Shown: piece by piece, positions 36,983 to 48,100 of the stretch
How positions within the stretch are numbered: the first letter of the stretch is position 1
Layout: every line of letters starts with the position of its first letter
Origin: an uncultured Clostridia bacterium
GTDB taxonomy: Bacteria > Bacillota > Clostridia > Peptostreptococcales > Anaerovoracaceae
NCBI GenBank assembly: GCA_947302715.1
Contig: CAMYVY010000010.1
Location: forward strand, 1-64,000
Direction: 5' to 3'
DNA: 64,000 bases
Notes under the pieces: generated by a model
Told to the model about the DNA's origin: nothing
What the model saw: the letters and a program-made list of their open reading frames with translations, nothing else
Database searches by the model: none
Translations under genes and position numbers: made by a program

Positions 36983-38104
36983 ATGACGAAATCAGCAAAC
37001 AAAACCAAGAGGAGAGTGGCAGCGATACTTATGGCATTCATGATGATCGCTACTCTGGGGGCCTTTGGCTTTGCTCCAGCCTATGCCTATGAGGCGTTCG
37101 ACACAGATACGCCGATTACACTTACAGCGAGGTTTACGGGCGACGCAAGCAATGTTTCCGGAATAGCCCTCCGAGCATATAAGGTGGCTGACATGGACAA
37201 CAATGCAGTGTTCACAGTGGACAGCGCCTTCTCTGGCTATTCCGTAGACTTTAATGGAATCCAGGATCAAACAACATGGAGACGCGTCGGCGAGACGTTG
37301 GCTCAGTACATCGCACGTGATAACGTAGCTGCTGACTATTCTGCAACCACGATAAACGGTGTGGCTGACTTTGGTGAAGTGGAACCAGGGCTTTACCTTG
37401 TAACAGGACCTGCGGCCTATACTGTTGGTCTCACGACATATTCTGTTAGCACGGCTATGGTTACGGCTCCACAGCTTAATGGAGATGCTTGGGTAAATGC
37501 AGTAGTATTTGGACCTAAGTTTACTTCCGAGACTGAACCGGATAATCCACCACCACCAGATAATCCGCCACCAGACAATCCGCCACCACCACCAGAGGTT
37601 CCGGAAACTGCTGGTCTCAGAGTGATAAAGATTTGGGATGATGGTGCGACCGACAGCGTTACAGCTCCTGATGTTCGCCCGCAGTTCATTGAAATTGAGC
37701 TGGTATGCGACGGCGAGGTTATCGATACAGTTATCCTGAATGCGGCAAACGGTTGGCAGCATGAGTGGGTAATTGACCCGAACAAGACCTATGCAGTTAC
37801 GGAGAAGAATGTTCCTACAGGATATACGGTGGCAATCGTAAAGGAAGGTTCGGACATTGCGGTTACGAATACTTACATTCCACCGGAAAATCCGCCTGAG
37901 GAACCACCTGATACTCCACCGGATGTACCGACAACGCCGGGCGATAATCCACCGCCGCCAACCACACCTACACCACATACTCCGGAAGTACCAAGACTTC
38001 CACAGACCGGTGTTCCGTGGATTCCGGCAATCGTGCTCGGATGTGTAGGTATGCTCTTCGTGATAGCCGGTGGGCTTCGCAGAAGAAGCGCAGCAAATGC
38101 ATAA
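36983..38104 (+). CDS. Minor pilin / LPQTG surface protein with proline-rich linkers
   Basis: 373 aa. The signal peptide ends near FAPAYAYE. An N-terminal beta domain (about 40-175) is followed by a Pro-rich linker (DNPPPPDNPPPDNPPPPP), a CnaB domain (about 205-300) ending NVPTGYTVAIV, a second Pro-rich linker and LPQTG at 339 with helix and RRRS tail. Of the two ATGs (36980, 36983) I favour the second, 5 bases after GGAGG. Small size, proline spacers and position after the sortase suggest a basal or accessory pilin anchored to the wall, but a tip role is not excluded. Confidence 0.85.
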   Translation: MTKSANKTKRRVAAILMAFMMIATLGAFGFAPAYAYEAFDTDTPITLTARFTGDASNVSGIALRAYKVADMDNNAVFTVDSAFSGYSVDFNGIQDQTTWRRVGETLAQYIARDNVAADYSATTINGVADFGEVEPGLYLVTGPAAYTVGLTTYSVSTAMVTAPQLNGDAWVNAVVFGPKFTSETEPDNPPPPDNPPPDNPPPPPEVPETAGLRVIKIWDDGATDSVTAPDVRPQFIEIELVCDGEVIDTVILNAANGWQHEWVIDPNKTYAVTEKNVPTGYTVAIVKEGSDIAVTNTYIPPENPPEEPPDTPPDVPTTPGDNPPPPTTPTPHTPEVPRLPQTGVPWIPAIVLGCVGMLFVIAGGLRRRSAANA

Positions 38105-38131
38105 ATATTGTTTTCTTAATTGACTACTTGG

Positions 38132-38160
38132 GACGGCTCACACGTGAGCCGTCTTTTTTA
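38132..38160 (+). terminator. Terminator closing the pilin/sortase operon
   Basis: GACGGCTCA-CACG-TGAGCCGTC followed by six Ts. Strong and classical. Confidence 0.92.
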
Positions 38161-38234
38161 GGGGATGGCAAGCTACTATAAAATCCATCTTTAGTGGCTT
38201 GACTGGATAGCGCTAAAGGGCGTAAAATAAAGGC

Positions 38235-38897
38235 ATGAAGGCGAGAAGTAGAAAAATACAGGGAAATATCTTAATAGTTATAGGTGTGGTGCTACTTGCA
38301 GCCGCTTTGTTTATCGTTGCCAGAAACGTGAGGGACGATATGCAGGCCGGAAGCGCATCAGACCAAATGGCCTCTGAAATTCATGCAAATATCGGCGATA
38401 AACTTACGCCGGCCTATTCCCCCGGAGACATTGATTTAATTGACCTCCCGCCCTATGTAAAGTTCCCGGGTATGGAGCTTCCGGTCGGGAAGATAGATGG
38501 CATGGAATGTGTGGGGATTTTGCAGCTTCCCACGCTGGACAAGGAGTTTGCAATCATTTCAGAGCTTACCATGGACAACTTGGGATATGCGCCCTGTCGC
38601 TACCATGGAACGCCATATATGAATAACCTGGTAATAGCGGCCCACAACTTCTATTCTCACTTTACGCAAATTCGTAATCTTGAGCAAGGAGATAAAGTTA
38701 CATTTATAGATATGGACGGCAACGTCTTTGATTATACGGTTGAAATGAATGAGGTCCTCGACCCATACGAAGTAGACAAAATGATTAATAGTGAGTGGGA
38801 CTTATCGCTTTTTACCTGTACGTTTGACTCTGCCTCAAGATACACCGTGCGCTGCATGAGATCCGACAGCACTGCTACGGTTGTGACTCTTGAATAG
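38235..38897 (+). CDS. Sortase family transpeptidase, possibly the housekeeping anchor
   Basis: 220 aa with one N-terminal membrane helix (about 10-30) and no C-terminal one, so not class C. The catalytic triad is His137 (VIAAHNF), Cys195 (LFTCTFD) and Arg206 (YTVRC). The sequence LFTCTFDSASRYTVRC resembles sortases of Clostridia left outside the classical A/B groups. It is transcribed separately, after the pilus terminator, so it may anchor finished pili and the giant LPXTG proteins to the wall. Substrate choice is inference. Confidence 0.85.
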   Translation: MKARSRKIQGNILIVIGVVLLAAALFIVARNVRDDMQAGSASDQMASEIHANIGDKLTPAYSPGDIDLIDLPPYVKFPGMELPVGKIDGMECVGILQLPTLDKEFAIISELTMDNLGYAPCRYHGTPYMNNLVIAAHNFYSHFTQIRNLEQGDKVTFIDMDGNVFDYTVEMNEVLDPYEVDKMINSEWDLSLFTCTFDSASRYTVRCMRSDSTATVVTLE

Positions 38898-38939
38898 TAG
38901 GCGAAGATTAACTTAGGAAGATTTTTGAAGGAGGAGAAA

Positions 38940-39938
38940 ATGGCTAAGTGTAAAAATTGTGGAGCTGAGGTTTTGGATGGCGCATTGTTCTGCACGGAAT
39001 GTGGTGAAGCGTTGGAAAACCCATTTGAGTCCGATGTAAAGCCGAGCACTAATCCTTTTGCAGAATTTGAAAATAATGTTCCTAAGCCGGAGTCCGCATC
39101 AACACTGGTGTTTGATGATCCGGACTGGAAAAAGGCGGAGAAAATCGATGCACAGGCCGAGGCAGCGCAGGCTGTTGCGGATGAAGCAGCAAAGCAGGCA
39201 AGCCAGGTAGCCGATGAGGCAGCAAAGCAGGCAAGCCAGGAAAGACCTTCTGTTGCTGAGGCTTTCGCTGCAGGTGCTGCTGGAACCGTAGGCACGGCAT
39301 CCTCAAGTACCAGCGCAAGCGCAAATGACGATACCAACTGGCATGGACAAAGCAACTATGGAAAACCGCAGTATGATCCAAATGCGCGCCCGGAACCGCA
39401 ACCCGAGCCGCAGACATATCAGGCAAGCTATGGTGGACCAACGTATACTTACGATGAACCGCAGCAAGGAGGCTGGGGTTCTTCGAGCCAGCAATCGAGC
39501 CAGCAAGCCAGCTGGAGCGCGGCAGATGAAAAGGCTCAGCAGTCAGGCTGGGGCGCAAACAGCCAACAAAATCAACAGGCTAACTGGAATCCGACGCAGC
39601 AGTCCATCTACGCAGATGATTATCAGGATATGCCGCAGGGCAGCGACAAAGCTTGGGCGATAGCATCTTATTTCTGGGTAATTCTATGGCTTTTGGCCTT
39701 CTTCCTTGGACGTAGAGATGCAAATGGTCGCAGATCGAACTTCCTTACGCATCACCTTAATCAGTCCTTTGTACTGAATGTTGCATCAATTATAGTCGGT
39801 GCAATTACAAGGATTACATCTGCAGCCGGCATTTTAAATCTCATAATCTTCGTTCTTGCAATTATGGGTATAGTTTATGCCGCAAAAGGCTCAACCAAGC
39901 CGCTTCCAATAGTCGGCGATCTGAAAGTCTTTAGATAG
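38940..39938 (+). CDS. Zinc-ribbon protein with Gln/Ala-rich linker and membrane domain
   Basis: 332 aa from ATG 38940, with AAGGAGGAG upstream; the track's TTG at 38925 lies before that site. The N-terminal zinc ribbon is CKNCGAEV ... FCTECGEAL. A long low-complexity linker (Ala/Gln/Ser-rich, with the direct repeat ADEAAKQASQ) follows. The C-terminal domain (about 235-330) has three helices and resembles DUF4870/Tic20-like proteins (NFLTHHLNQSFVLNV). It shares the zinc-ribbon-plus-membrane plan with the 3922 gene, though the C-terminal halves differ. Possibly a membrane-protein quality or envelope-sensing factor; not shown. Confidence 0.75.
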   Translation: MAKCKNCGAEVLDGALFCTECGEALENPFESDVKPSTNPFAEFENNVPKPESASTLVFDDPDWKKAEKIDAQAEAAQAVADEAAKQASQVADEAAKQASQERPSVAEAFAAGAAGTVGTASSSTSASANDDTNWHGQSNYGKPQYDPNARPEPQPEPQTYQASYGGPTYTYDEPQQGGWGSSSQQSSQQASWSAADEKAQQSGWGANSQQNQQANWNPTQQSIYADDYQDMPQGSDKAWAIASYFWVILWLLAFFLGRRDANGRRSNFLTHHLNQSFVLNVASIIVGAITRITSAAGILNLIIFVLAIMGIVYAAKGSTKPLPIVGDLKVFR

Positions 39939-39964
39939 CTGAGTAAAGAAAGCAATTGTAACAC

Positions 39965-40010
39965 CGGGGGTGGATCCTTCGACGACAGTCGATAGGGACC
40001 CGCCCCTTTT
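39965..40010 (+). terminator. Terminator before prfA
   Basis: GGGGGTGGATCC pairs with GGGACCCGCCCC across a loop containing CGACGACAGTCG, followed by TTTT. Confidence 0.8.
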
Positions 40011-40110
40011 GAGTATCAGGGCGTGACAAATTCCCCGAAAAATGCCCATAAACTACTGACAAGAGGGCTCAAAAATGATAAAATACTAGTTTGGAAGAGA
40101 GGATAATACA

Positions 40111-41175
40111 ATGTTTGATAAACTTGATTTTATAACTGATAAATATAATGAAATGGCGCTAAAGGCATCGGACCCTGCAGTAATTGCCAACCAAAAGGAA
40201 TGGCAAAAATGCGTGAAGGAAATGGGTGAAATGGAACCCATCGTCAAGAAATACGAAGAGTACAAAGCCGCCAAGCAGAGTCTGGCCGAAGCCAAGGAAA
40301 TCGTCGAAAACGAAAGCGACGAAGAACTCCGCGACCTTGCTAAGATGGAAATCTCGGAGGCCGAGGAAAGCATCGATTCACTTACCGATGAACTGAAAAT
40401 CTTGCTTCTCCCAAAAGACCCGAACGACGAGCGAAACGTAATACTTGAAGTTCGCGCAGGAACCGGCGGTGAGGAAGCTGCGCTGTTCGGTGGTGACCTC
40501 CTTAGGATGTATACCCGATACGCAGAGCGTCATCGCTGGAAAACAGAGCTCATGGATGTTAATGACACCGGAATCGGAGGCATCAAGGAAGCCACGGTCA
40601 TGATTAAGGGAAAGGGCGCATATTCCAGACTGAAATATGAAAGCGGCGTTCACCGTGTACAGCGTGTTCCGGAGACGGAATCCAGCGGAAGAATCCACAC
40701 GTCTGCGGCAACGATTGCTGTGCTTCCAGAGGTTGACGATGTTGAAGTAGACCTTGATCCCAACGACGTGAGAGTTGACGTTTACCGCGCATCCGGAAAC
40801 GGCGGACAGTGCGTAAATACAACGGATTCAGCCGTTCGTCTAACTCATGAACCGACGGGCCTCGTAGTGACCTGCCAGGACGAAAAATCTCAAATCAAAA
40901 ACAAAGAGAAGGCATTCAAGGTGCTCCGCTCCAGGCTCTATGACCTGATGCTCCAAAAACAGCAAAGCGAAATATCTGCTGAGCGTAAAAGTCAAATCGG
41001 ATCCGGCGACAGATCTGAGAGAATCAGGACATACAATTTTCCACAGGGTCGCTGCACGGATCATAGAATCGGGATGACGCTCTACAAGCTCGACTCGATT
41101 CTTGATGGAGATATAGATGAAATCATCGACGGCCTTATCACCAGCGACCAGGCGGAAAAGATGAAGGCATTTTAA
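40111..41175 (+). CDS. prfA: Peptide chain release factor 1
   Basis: 354 aa, full length. Releases nascent peptides at UAA and UAG. The GGQ catalytic loop is seen in [18 protein letters not shown], and the decoding region before it is intact. The N-terminal coiled coil (about 1-110) is typical. It heads a run of housekeeping genes (prfA, sua5, rpiB, upp), an arrangement common in Firmicutes. GAGAGGA precedes the ATG. Confidence 0.95.
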   Translation: MFDKLDFITDKYNEMALKASDPAVIANQKEWQKCVKEMGEMEPIVKKYEEYKAAKQSLAEAKEIVENESDEELRDLAKMEISEAEESIDSLTDELKILLLPKDPNDERNVILEVRAGTGGEEAALFGGDLLRMYTRYAERHRWKTELMDVNDTGIGGIKEATVMIKGKGAYSRLKYESGVHRVQRVPETESSGRIHTSAATIAVLPEVDDVEVDLDPNDVRVDVYRASGNGGQCVNTTDSAVRLTHEPTGLVVTCQDEKSQIKNKEKAFKVLRSRLYDLMLQKQQSEISAERKSQIGSGDRSERIRTYNFPQGRCTDHRIGMTLYKLDSILDGDIDEIIDGLITSDQAEKMKAF

Positions 41176-41207
41176 GAAGGCGTTTTAGTAAATTAGGAAA
41201 TATAAAG

Positions 41208-42251
41208 TTGCGTGATAGAGAACATGTAATTAGAAATAACAATGCTTTCGGCATCCAGGAAGAAATAGCAACAAAGGTTTTGACGGACGGACCGGAGGAT
41301 ATAGAAAAGGCCGCGGAGATTATTCGCGGAGGAGGGCTTGTGGCATTTCCGACGGAGACGGTGTACGGCCTTGGTGCTGACGCACTGGATGTGCTTGCTG
41401 TATCCAAAATATACAGGGCAAAGGGAAGGCCGTCGGACAATCCAATGATAGTTCATATCGCTGATAGGGGCATGCTTTCTGAACTTGCTGCTGAAGTGAC
41501 GCCCGATATGGAAAAGCTTATGGACGCATTCTGGCCAGGCCCCATGACCATGATAGTAAAGAGACTACCGGTAGTTCCGGATGTGACGACGGGAGGTCTT
41601 GATACTGTTGGTGTGAGGTTCCCATCGAACCCGGTAGCTCAGGCCTTGATCAAAGCCGCCGGCTGCCCGATTGCTGCACCGAGCGCGAATCTTTCGGGTA
41701 AGCCAAGTCCGACGACGTCAGCGCACGTGATTAATGACATGATGGGAAGAGTCGATGCGATAATCGAAAGCAGCGACTGCGAGCACGGAATCGAATCAAC
41801 TGTAATCGACATGACCGGGGTAATCCCGATTGTCCTGCGCCCGGGCGTAATCACAAGAACGATGATGAGCGAGGTCCTCGGGAAAAAAGTGAAACTCGAT
41901 CCTGCGCTTAATGCGCGTGTGGGAGAAAACTTTCAACCAAGATCACCGGGGATGAAGTACAAGCATTACGCACCGCAGGCGGAGATGCGAATCTATGCAG
42001 GAGAAGAAGCAAAGGTTCGCGAGACCATAGAGTCCGAAGCATCAAAGCTCCGGGCCGCCGGCCAGACAGTGAAGGTGATTGCCTTCGATGATGAGGTTAG
42101 TGCAGCGCACGACCTGTTCGCACTTCTGAGAGCGGCCGACAAAGAAAATGTCGATGTGATTTTGGCGGCGGCCCTGCCTGAAGAAGGGCTGGGATTTTCG
42201 GTTATGAACCGCATGCTTAAATCCGCCGGATATAACATAATAAATGTATAA
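41208..42251 (+). CDS. L-threonylcarbamoyladenylate synthase (Sua5/YrdC)
   Basis: 347 aa. Makes threonylcarbamoyl-AMP for the t6A modification of tRNA position 37. The YrdC domain (about 25-205) shows GGLVAFPTETVYGLGADA, KGRPSDNPMIVHI and PSANLSGKPSPTT. A C-terminal Sua5 domain (about 235-345) follows the linker RSPGMKYKHYAP. The start at 41208 is TTG with only a weak ribosome binding site. The first in-frame ATG would fall inside the YrdC domain (LSELAAEV region), so the TTG is kept. Confidence 0.93.
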   Translation: MRDREHVIRNNNAFGIQEEIATKVLTDGPEDIEKAAEIIRGGGLVAFPTETVYGLGADALDVLAVSKIYRAKGRPSDNPMIVHIADRGMLSELAAEVTPDMEKLMDAFWPGPMTMIVKRLPVVPDVTTGGLDTVGVRFPSNPVAQALIKAAGCPIAAPSANLSGKPSPTTSAHVINDMMGRVDAIIESSDCEHGIESTVIDMTGVIPIVLRPGVITRTMMSEVLGKKVKLDPALNARVGENFQPRSPGMKYKHYAPQAEMRIYAGEEAKVRETIESEASKLRAAGQTVKVIAFDDEVSAAHDLFALLRAADKENVDVILAAALPEEGLGFSVMNRMLKSAGYNIINV

Positions 42252-42306
42252 AATAAAAACCGCTGGACGCGACATAAGTAAAAATATATAACGAAGTGAG
42301 GAACAT

Positions 42307-42738
42307 ATGATAATTGCACTTGCCGCCGACCACGGCGGATACGAACTAAAAAACGCAGTCAAGGAACATCTGAAAGAAAGAAAAATTAAAGTTGTCGACC
42401 TTGGAACCAATTCCGCTGATTCCGTGGACTATCCGGAATACGGAAAAGCATGTGCGGAAGCGGTTGCATCCGGAAAAGCTGACCTTGGTATCGTCTGCTG
42501 TGGAACCGGAATTGGAATATCCATAGCTGCCAACAAGGTGAAGGGAGTCCGCTGTGGACTTTGCACGTCGGTGGAAATGGCGACCTTGACAAAGCAGCAC
42601 AACAACGCAAATATGATTGCACTCGGTGGAAGAACGACAACGCCGGAGCTTGCAATGGAAATAGTCGACGCCTGGCTCGACACCGAGTTTGAGGGCGGGC
42701 GCCACCAAAGGCGTGTAGACATGCTGGACGCAATGTAG
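42307..42738 (+). CDS. rpiB: Ribose-5-phosphate isomerase B
   Basis: 143 aa, normal length. Interconverts ribose 5-phosphate and ribulose 5-phosphate. Seen are IALAADHGGYELK at the N-terminus, VDYPEYG, CCGTGIGISIAANKVKGVR and HNNANMIALGGR. GAAGTGAGG precedes the ATG by a few bases. It sits between sua5 and upp. Confidence 0.94.
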   Translation: MIIALAADHGGYELKNAVKEHLKERKIKVVDLGTNSADSVDYPEYGKACAEAVASGKADLGIVCCGTGIGISIAANKVKGVRCGLCTSVEMATLTKQHNNANMIALGGRTTTPELAMEIVDAWLDTEFEGGRHQRRVDMLDAM

Positions 42739-42847
42739 TTACACGCATCAAAGCTGACGATGTGAATAAAACGCTGTTAAAACGATACAAAGATGATTGA
42801 TACGAGAATGACACGAGCAGAAGCTTGTTAATGGAGAGGAGAGTAGA

Positions 42848-43477
42848 ATGGGAAAAGTATATGTATTTGACCATCCGCTGATTCAGCACAAGGTCACCAA
42901 GATGCGCAAAGCAACAACTCCGGTGAAGGAATTCCGCGATCTTGCAAAAGAGGTGTCCTTGCTGATGGGATTTGAGGCAACTCGCGACCTCCCACTAAAG
43001 GAAATCGAAATAGAGACGCCGATTTGTAAAACCAAGGCAAACGTTCTTGATGGAGAGGATATCGCGATAATACCGATTCTGAGAGCAGGCCTCGGATTTG
43101 TCGACGGCATGCTGGAACTCGTTCCAACAGCGAAGGTTGGGCATATTGGCTTATACCGTGACCCTGAATCACATGTACCGGTGGAATACTATTGCAAGCT
43201 TCCCTCCGATCTTGATAAGAGAGTTGTCTTTATTCTCGACCCGATGCTCGCAACCGGAGGAAGTGCAGTTGCTGCTGTTGACTTCATCAAGCAGCGCGGC
43301 GCCAAGGATATTCGATTCCTTTGCCTGATAGCCGCACCGGAGGGCATCAAGGCGCTTTCCGAGGCACATCCGGATATCGACATTTACATCGCGGCAAAGG
43401 ACGATAGTCTTAATGAGAAAGCGTACATAGTTCCGGGCTTGGGTGATGCCGGAGACCGTTTGTTTGGAACCAAGTAA
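42848..43477 (+). CDS. upp: Uracil phosphoribosyltransferase
   Basis: 209 aa, full length. Salvages uracil to UMP with PRPP. The PRPP loop is [15 protein letters not shown] and the uracil-binding C-terminus is [27 protein letters not shown] lies upstream of the ATG. Confidence 0.96.
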   Translation: MGKVYVFDHPLIQHKVTKMRKATTPVKEFRDLAKEVSLLMGFEATRDLPLKEIEIETPICKTKANVLDGEDIAIIPILRAGLGFVDGMLELVPTAKVGHIGLYRDPESHVPVEYYCKLPSDLDKRVVFILDPMLATGGSAVAAVDFIKQRGAKDIRFLCLIAAPEGIKALSEAHPDIDIYIAAKDDSLNEKAYIVPGLGDAGDRLFGTK

Positions 43478-43678
43478 GTTGATACAGTGCAGGCAGATAA
43501 CCAACGGCAGATAACCAACGATAGCAAAACCAACGGTATAAAACTAACGGGAGTAATGCCAACGGCAGCAAAACCAACGGCAGCATGACTGCTGTTAAAA
43601 TAGTTAAGTAAACGCTGGGCGCCAGCGAGTTTGAAATAGCGAATTGCGGGCACCGCATTCGAAGAGGAGTAATAGAAA
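43478..43678. repeat. Degenerate CCAACGGCA repeats between upp and tyrS
   Basis: From about 43490 to 43590 there are seven or so degenerate copies of AACCAACGGCAG-like units, spaced about 15-20 bases. They have no coding potential. The GAGGAG ribosome binding site of tyrS follows. Confidence 0.65.
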
Positions 43679-45022
43679 GTGAAGAACCTAATACCTGACA
43701 GTGTGAGTAAGCACGACAATGTGTATGACGTGCTGAAGGAACGTGGCTTTATTGAACAATCTACAAACGAAGAAGAAGTTCGCAAACTTCTACAGAACGA
43801 GAAAGTTAAATTCTACATCGGATTCGATCCGACCGCTGATTGCCTCCACGTAGGGCATTTCATGCAAGTCATCATCATGATGTATATGCAGAAATTTGGT
43901 CATACCCCGGTGGTGCTACTGGGCGGCGGAACCGGAATGGTCGGCGACCCATCCGGGAGAACCGACATGCGTCAGTTGATGGATGTTGAAACCATCGACT
44001 ACAACTGTGCGCAGTTTAAAAAGCTCTTTGAGCGATTTATCGAATTCGATGACGATTGGAAATACGAAGGCAACGGCGGTGTCTACGAACCGGGTCACCA
44101 AAACAAGGAACCGGAACCCGGAAAGGCAGTCTCCGTAAACAATGGCGAATGGATTCGTCCGCTCAAATGGATTGAATTCGTAAGAGAAATCGGATCACAA
44201 TTTAATGTAAACACCATGCTTCGCTCAGAAGCATTCAAGCAGAGAATGGCGAGAGAAACCGGACTCACATTCTTTGAATTCAGCTACATGCTTATGCAGA
44301 GCTACGACTTCATGGTAATGGCTCGTGACTTTGATGTAAAAATTCAATTTGGCGGAGACGACCAGTGGTCCAACATCATCGGTGGAGTCGACCTAACCAG
44401 AAAGCTTCTGAAGAAAGAAGTTTACGGCATGACCTTCTCACTCCTCACGACGAGTGAAGGAAAGAAGATGGGTAAAACTCAGAAGGGCGCACTCTGGCTC
44501 GATGCTGATCGCGTAAGCCCATACGAGTTCTTCCAGTACTGGAGAAACGTTGGCGATGCTGATGTGAACAAATGCCTCCGCATGCTGACTTTCCTCCCGA
44601 TGGAAGAGGTTGAAAGACTTTCTGCACTTGAAGGAGCGGAGATAAACCAGGCGAAGGAAATCCTTGCTTTCGAAATCACCAAGCTCGTTCACGGTGAAGA
44701 AGAAGCGACGAAGGCTCTCGAAGCATCAAGGTCTGCATTCGGTGGCGGTGCAGCAGGAGCAGCATCCGCTGATATTCCGACGACAGAGATGGCCGCTGCT
44801 GATTTTGATGGAGAAGGAAAGGGCTTGATAAGCTTGCTCGCCGAGCTTAAACTCGCGGAATCCAACGGCGATGCTCGTCGCACAATTGAGCAGGGCGGAG
44901 TGTCCTTAAACGGAGAAAAGGTAACCGACTCGAAGAAATTCATAACAGATGCTGACTTTAAGGACGGTACGCTCCTCCTCCAGAAGGGAAAGAAGAAATT
45001 CCATAAGATTGTGATTAAGTAA
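43679..45022 (+). CDS. tyrS: Tyrosyl-tRNA synthetase
   Basis: 447 aa, class I. The HIGH-equivalent is ADCLHVGHF, the KMSKS-equivalent is KKMGKTQKG, and a C-terminal S4-like RNA-binding domain begins near GLISLLAELKLAESNGDARRTIEQGGVSLNG. The start is GTG 43679 with GAGGAG about 10 bases upstream. It is slightly longer than the usual 400-425 aa, with an Ala/Gly-rich linker (FGGGAAGAASAD) before the S4 domain. No T-box leader is apparent; the spacer is only 200 bases of repeats. Confidence 0.95.
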   Translation: MKNLIPDSVSKHDNVYDVLKERGFIEQSTNEEEVRKLLQNEKVKFYIGFDPTADCLHVGHFMQVIIMMYMQKFGHTPVVLLGGGTGMVGDPSGRTDMRQLMDVETIDYNCAQFKKLFERFIEFDDDWKYEGNGGVYEPGHQNKEPEPGKAVSVNNGEWIRPLKWIEFVREIGSQFNVNTMLRSEAFKQRMARETGLTFFEFSYMLMQSYDFMVMARDFDVKIQFGGDDQWSNIIGGVDLTRKLLKKEVYGMTFSLLTTSEGKKMGKTQKGALWLDADRVSPYEFFQYWRNVGDADVNKCLRMLTFLPMEEVERLSALEGAEINQAKEILAFEITKLVHGEEEATKALEASRSAFGGGAAGAASADIPTTEMAAADFDGEGKGLISLLAELKLAESNGDARRTIEQGGVSLNGEKVTDSKKFITDADFKDGTLLLQKGKKKFHKIVIK

Positions 45023-45032
45023 ATGCTGAAAC

Positions 45033-45120
45033 CGGCGACACTGTTTGAAATGAACGGTGACGAAACCGGCGACACTGTTGAATTCAGACAGTACTGAAAC
45101 CGGCGACACAAATAAAAAGA
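45033..45120. repeat. GAAACCGGCGACAC repeats downstream of tyrS
   Basis: Three copies of (G)AAACCGGCGACAC within 75 bases (about 45028, 45060, 45089). A related ACAAACCGGCGATAC lies inside the racemase gene at about 49091, in a low-complexity insert. Confidence 0.7.
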
Positions 45121-45142
45121 TAAGTAGTGTGATATATAATAA

Positions 45143-48100
45143 ATGAACAGTAAGCGTTTTGATGGCATAGACCATCCAGTACGAGAGGTTAGGGATTTAA
45201 GGGATCTCATTAACTCAAGCTGTGCGATGTTCCCGGACGTGGACGCCTACCTATATAAGGACAAGGCTGCGGGCGAGTTCAAGGGCGTCAAGTACAGCCA
45301 AGTGAAGGCAGACATGGATGCCCTGGGAACAAGGTTCCTGGATATGGGGCTAAAAGACAAGAAAATAGCAGTTATAGGTGAGACCAGTTACTACTGGTTT
45401 CTCACTTATTATGCTACCGTTTGCGGAACCGGAGTAATCGTTCCGCTTGATAAAAATCTTCCACCGGAGGAAGTTAAGACCTTGGTGCATCGCTCCAAGG
45501 CAAACGCCATCGTTTATTCAAAGAAGATGGAAAAGTCGGTAAAGCCGCTCTTTGATGATCCTTGCGAACTCGATTATTTCATCTCGATGGATGAACCGAG
45601 GCACCGCGGTCTTGCTGCTGACAGCGATCCCGCGAACGACCAGGGAGCGAGCGGAGCGGCGGCCAACAGAATACTGAGCCTCCGTGAACTTATCGCAGAA
45701 GGTGCGGACCTTGTACATCAAGGCGAACGCGGATTCATTGACGCGGAAATCGATCCAAATCAAATGGCGACCTTGATCTTCACGTCCGGAACAACCGGAA
45801 AGGCCAAGGGAGTCATGCTTTCCCACAAAAATATTGCAAGCAATGTGGTGAACATGAGCCGCCGGGAAAAGCTCGGCGACAATTTTGTTGTACTCTCGAT
45901 ACTGCCGACGCATCACACCTTTGAAAACACTTGTGTTGACTGGACGACATTCTATCAAGGGAAAACCCTTGCAATCTGCGAGGGCATCAAATATATCTCG
46001 AAGAACATGAACGAAGTGCATGCCAACTGCATGGTTGGGGTGCCACTGGTTTTCGAGAAAATCTATAAAGGCATGATGAAACAAGCGGACTCGACCGGGC
46101 AAGGCGAGAAGCTTAGAAATGCGATTCGACTTTCGCGAAGGCTCAAACTATATAATAATCCGCCAATCGTGAAGCGCATGTTCAAAGCGATACACGAAGC
46201 ACTCGGCGGAGAAATGCAGCAATTCATAGCAGGTGGCGCAGCGATCGACCCGCAGGTAATTCTTGATTTTGAAGCGATGGGAATACCGATGATGCAAGGC
46301 TACGGCATGACCGAGTGTTCGCCGATTATCGCTGTTAATCAAAACAACTACAGCATTGCGGAGTCCGTCGGCCGTCCGATGCATGGAACCACGGTAAGAA
46401 TTGATAACCCCGATTCCGAGGGGGTCGGCGAAATCGTGTGCAAGGGTCCGTCCGTGATGCTTGGATACTACGAGGACCCCGAGGCCACCGAGGAGGTTCT
46501 TCGGGACGGCTGGCTCTACACCGGTGACCTTGGTTACATGGACGAGAACGGTTTTCTCTATGTGACCGGCCGTAAGAAAACGGTCATCGTAACCAAGGGC
46601 GGCAAGAATATCTTCCCGGAGGAAATCGAGGAAGTCTTAAAACAAAACGACCTCGTCAAAGAGGTTTTGGTCCACGGCGTAACCGACAAACGAATCGGAA
46701 ACGTTGCCGTGACCGCTGACATCCAGCCCAACTTCGCGCTTCTAAAGGAACGCTATGGGGAAATGGATCAAAGTGAAATCTATCATTTTTATAAGGAACT
46801 GGTGGATAAGGTCAACGACACAATGCCTGCCTATAAGGCAATCAAGCGTGTGAACATCCGCGAAAAGGATTTTGAAATGACCACCACCGGAAAACTCAAG
46901 CGTTATGGGAACTTCGTTGAGGGTGAGGAGTCCACTGGCAGCCTGAGCTACAAGGAAATCAAAGATGAAGAGCAAAAGCGCGCCCAGGAGTTTGCGAAAG
47001 AAATCGCTGACAACTTTGATTTTGACGTGCATCCGATTACCGACATTCGCGACATTCTGCGCATGGCGAGCGAAGCATTCCCGGACGACATCGTCTTTGA
47101 TGAACTTACATATAATAACTTGCTCACTGAGGGTAATGGCACAGACGCAGGGGTGAAGGGGACCACAGATAGAAAACACCCTGGCGATGTTAATGGCACA
47201 GACGCAACGCTGAAGGAAACCACGTATAAGAATCTATTCGCGGACGTCAATGGTCTGGGAACAGCACTGATTAATCGCGGATTCCGCGGGAAGAAGATAA
47301 AGATAAAATGCGGCTCTGGCACGAGCGCGATGCCGAGCGATTACAACTCGCTGGTACTAATGCTTGCAGTTGCGTGCGGTGTAGGAACCGCAGTACTGAC
47401 CGACGAAAAGCCCGAAGCATCGATTGAAGAATTGGTTGCTGAAGGAAAAACCCAGATGGCCCAAGGCGACAGACAGTATATCGATTCAGAAATTGCAGGC
47501 ACCGACGTCGCTCTTGAAGTTGGCGGCATCCCATTCACGCACTCGAACATAGCCGAAGCACTCATGGCGATGGCACCGCTCCTCTCGGAAGTATCCGATG
47601 TCGCCCTCGACATCCGCGGCGCCGGCGCACCAAACACGAGAACCGCTGCCGGCGCATCAAACACGACAACCGACACTGCTGCTGTCACACCAAACACGAC
47701 AACCGACACTGCTGCTGCCGTCACATCAAAAACGACAACCGCCGCCGGCGCACCAAATTCGACAACCGACACTGCAACAATATCTACCGCTGCCTGCGCA
47801 CCAAATTCGACAACCTCCGCCGCCGCACCAAACACGACAAACAATACTAAGGTGACAATGGCTGAGTTCCTGATAAAGCGCCTACTTCCTTTATATTTAG
47901 GAAAGACAATAACCGTAAGAACCGAACCTTCAAATGATTCGTCATCACATTCCGCAACAGCACAGCCCGCAACGGAGAAACGAACCACAGCGAAAGAAAA
48001 GATTATCGTATACATAGTTCCCGAGTGCGCATCGCCTGTTGCACTAACTCGCGTCCCGAACTCCGGAATACGACTCGAAACCGTCACATCGCTCTTCTCG

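Noticed and set aside
36992-37978. 328-aa minus-strand ORF opposite the second pilin
   Set aside because: Antisense shadow of the proline-rich pilin; Trp/Arg-rich protein with no motif.
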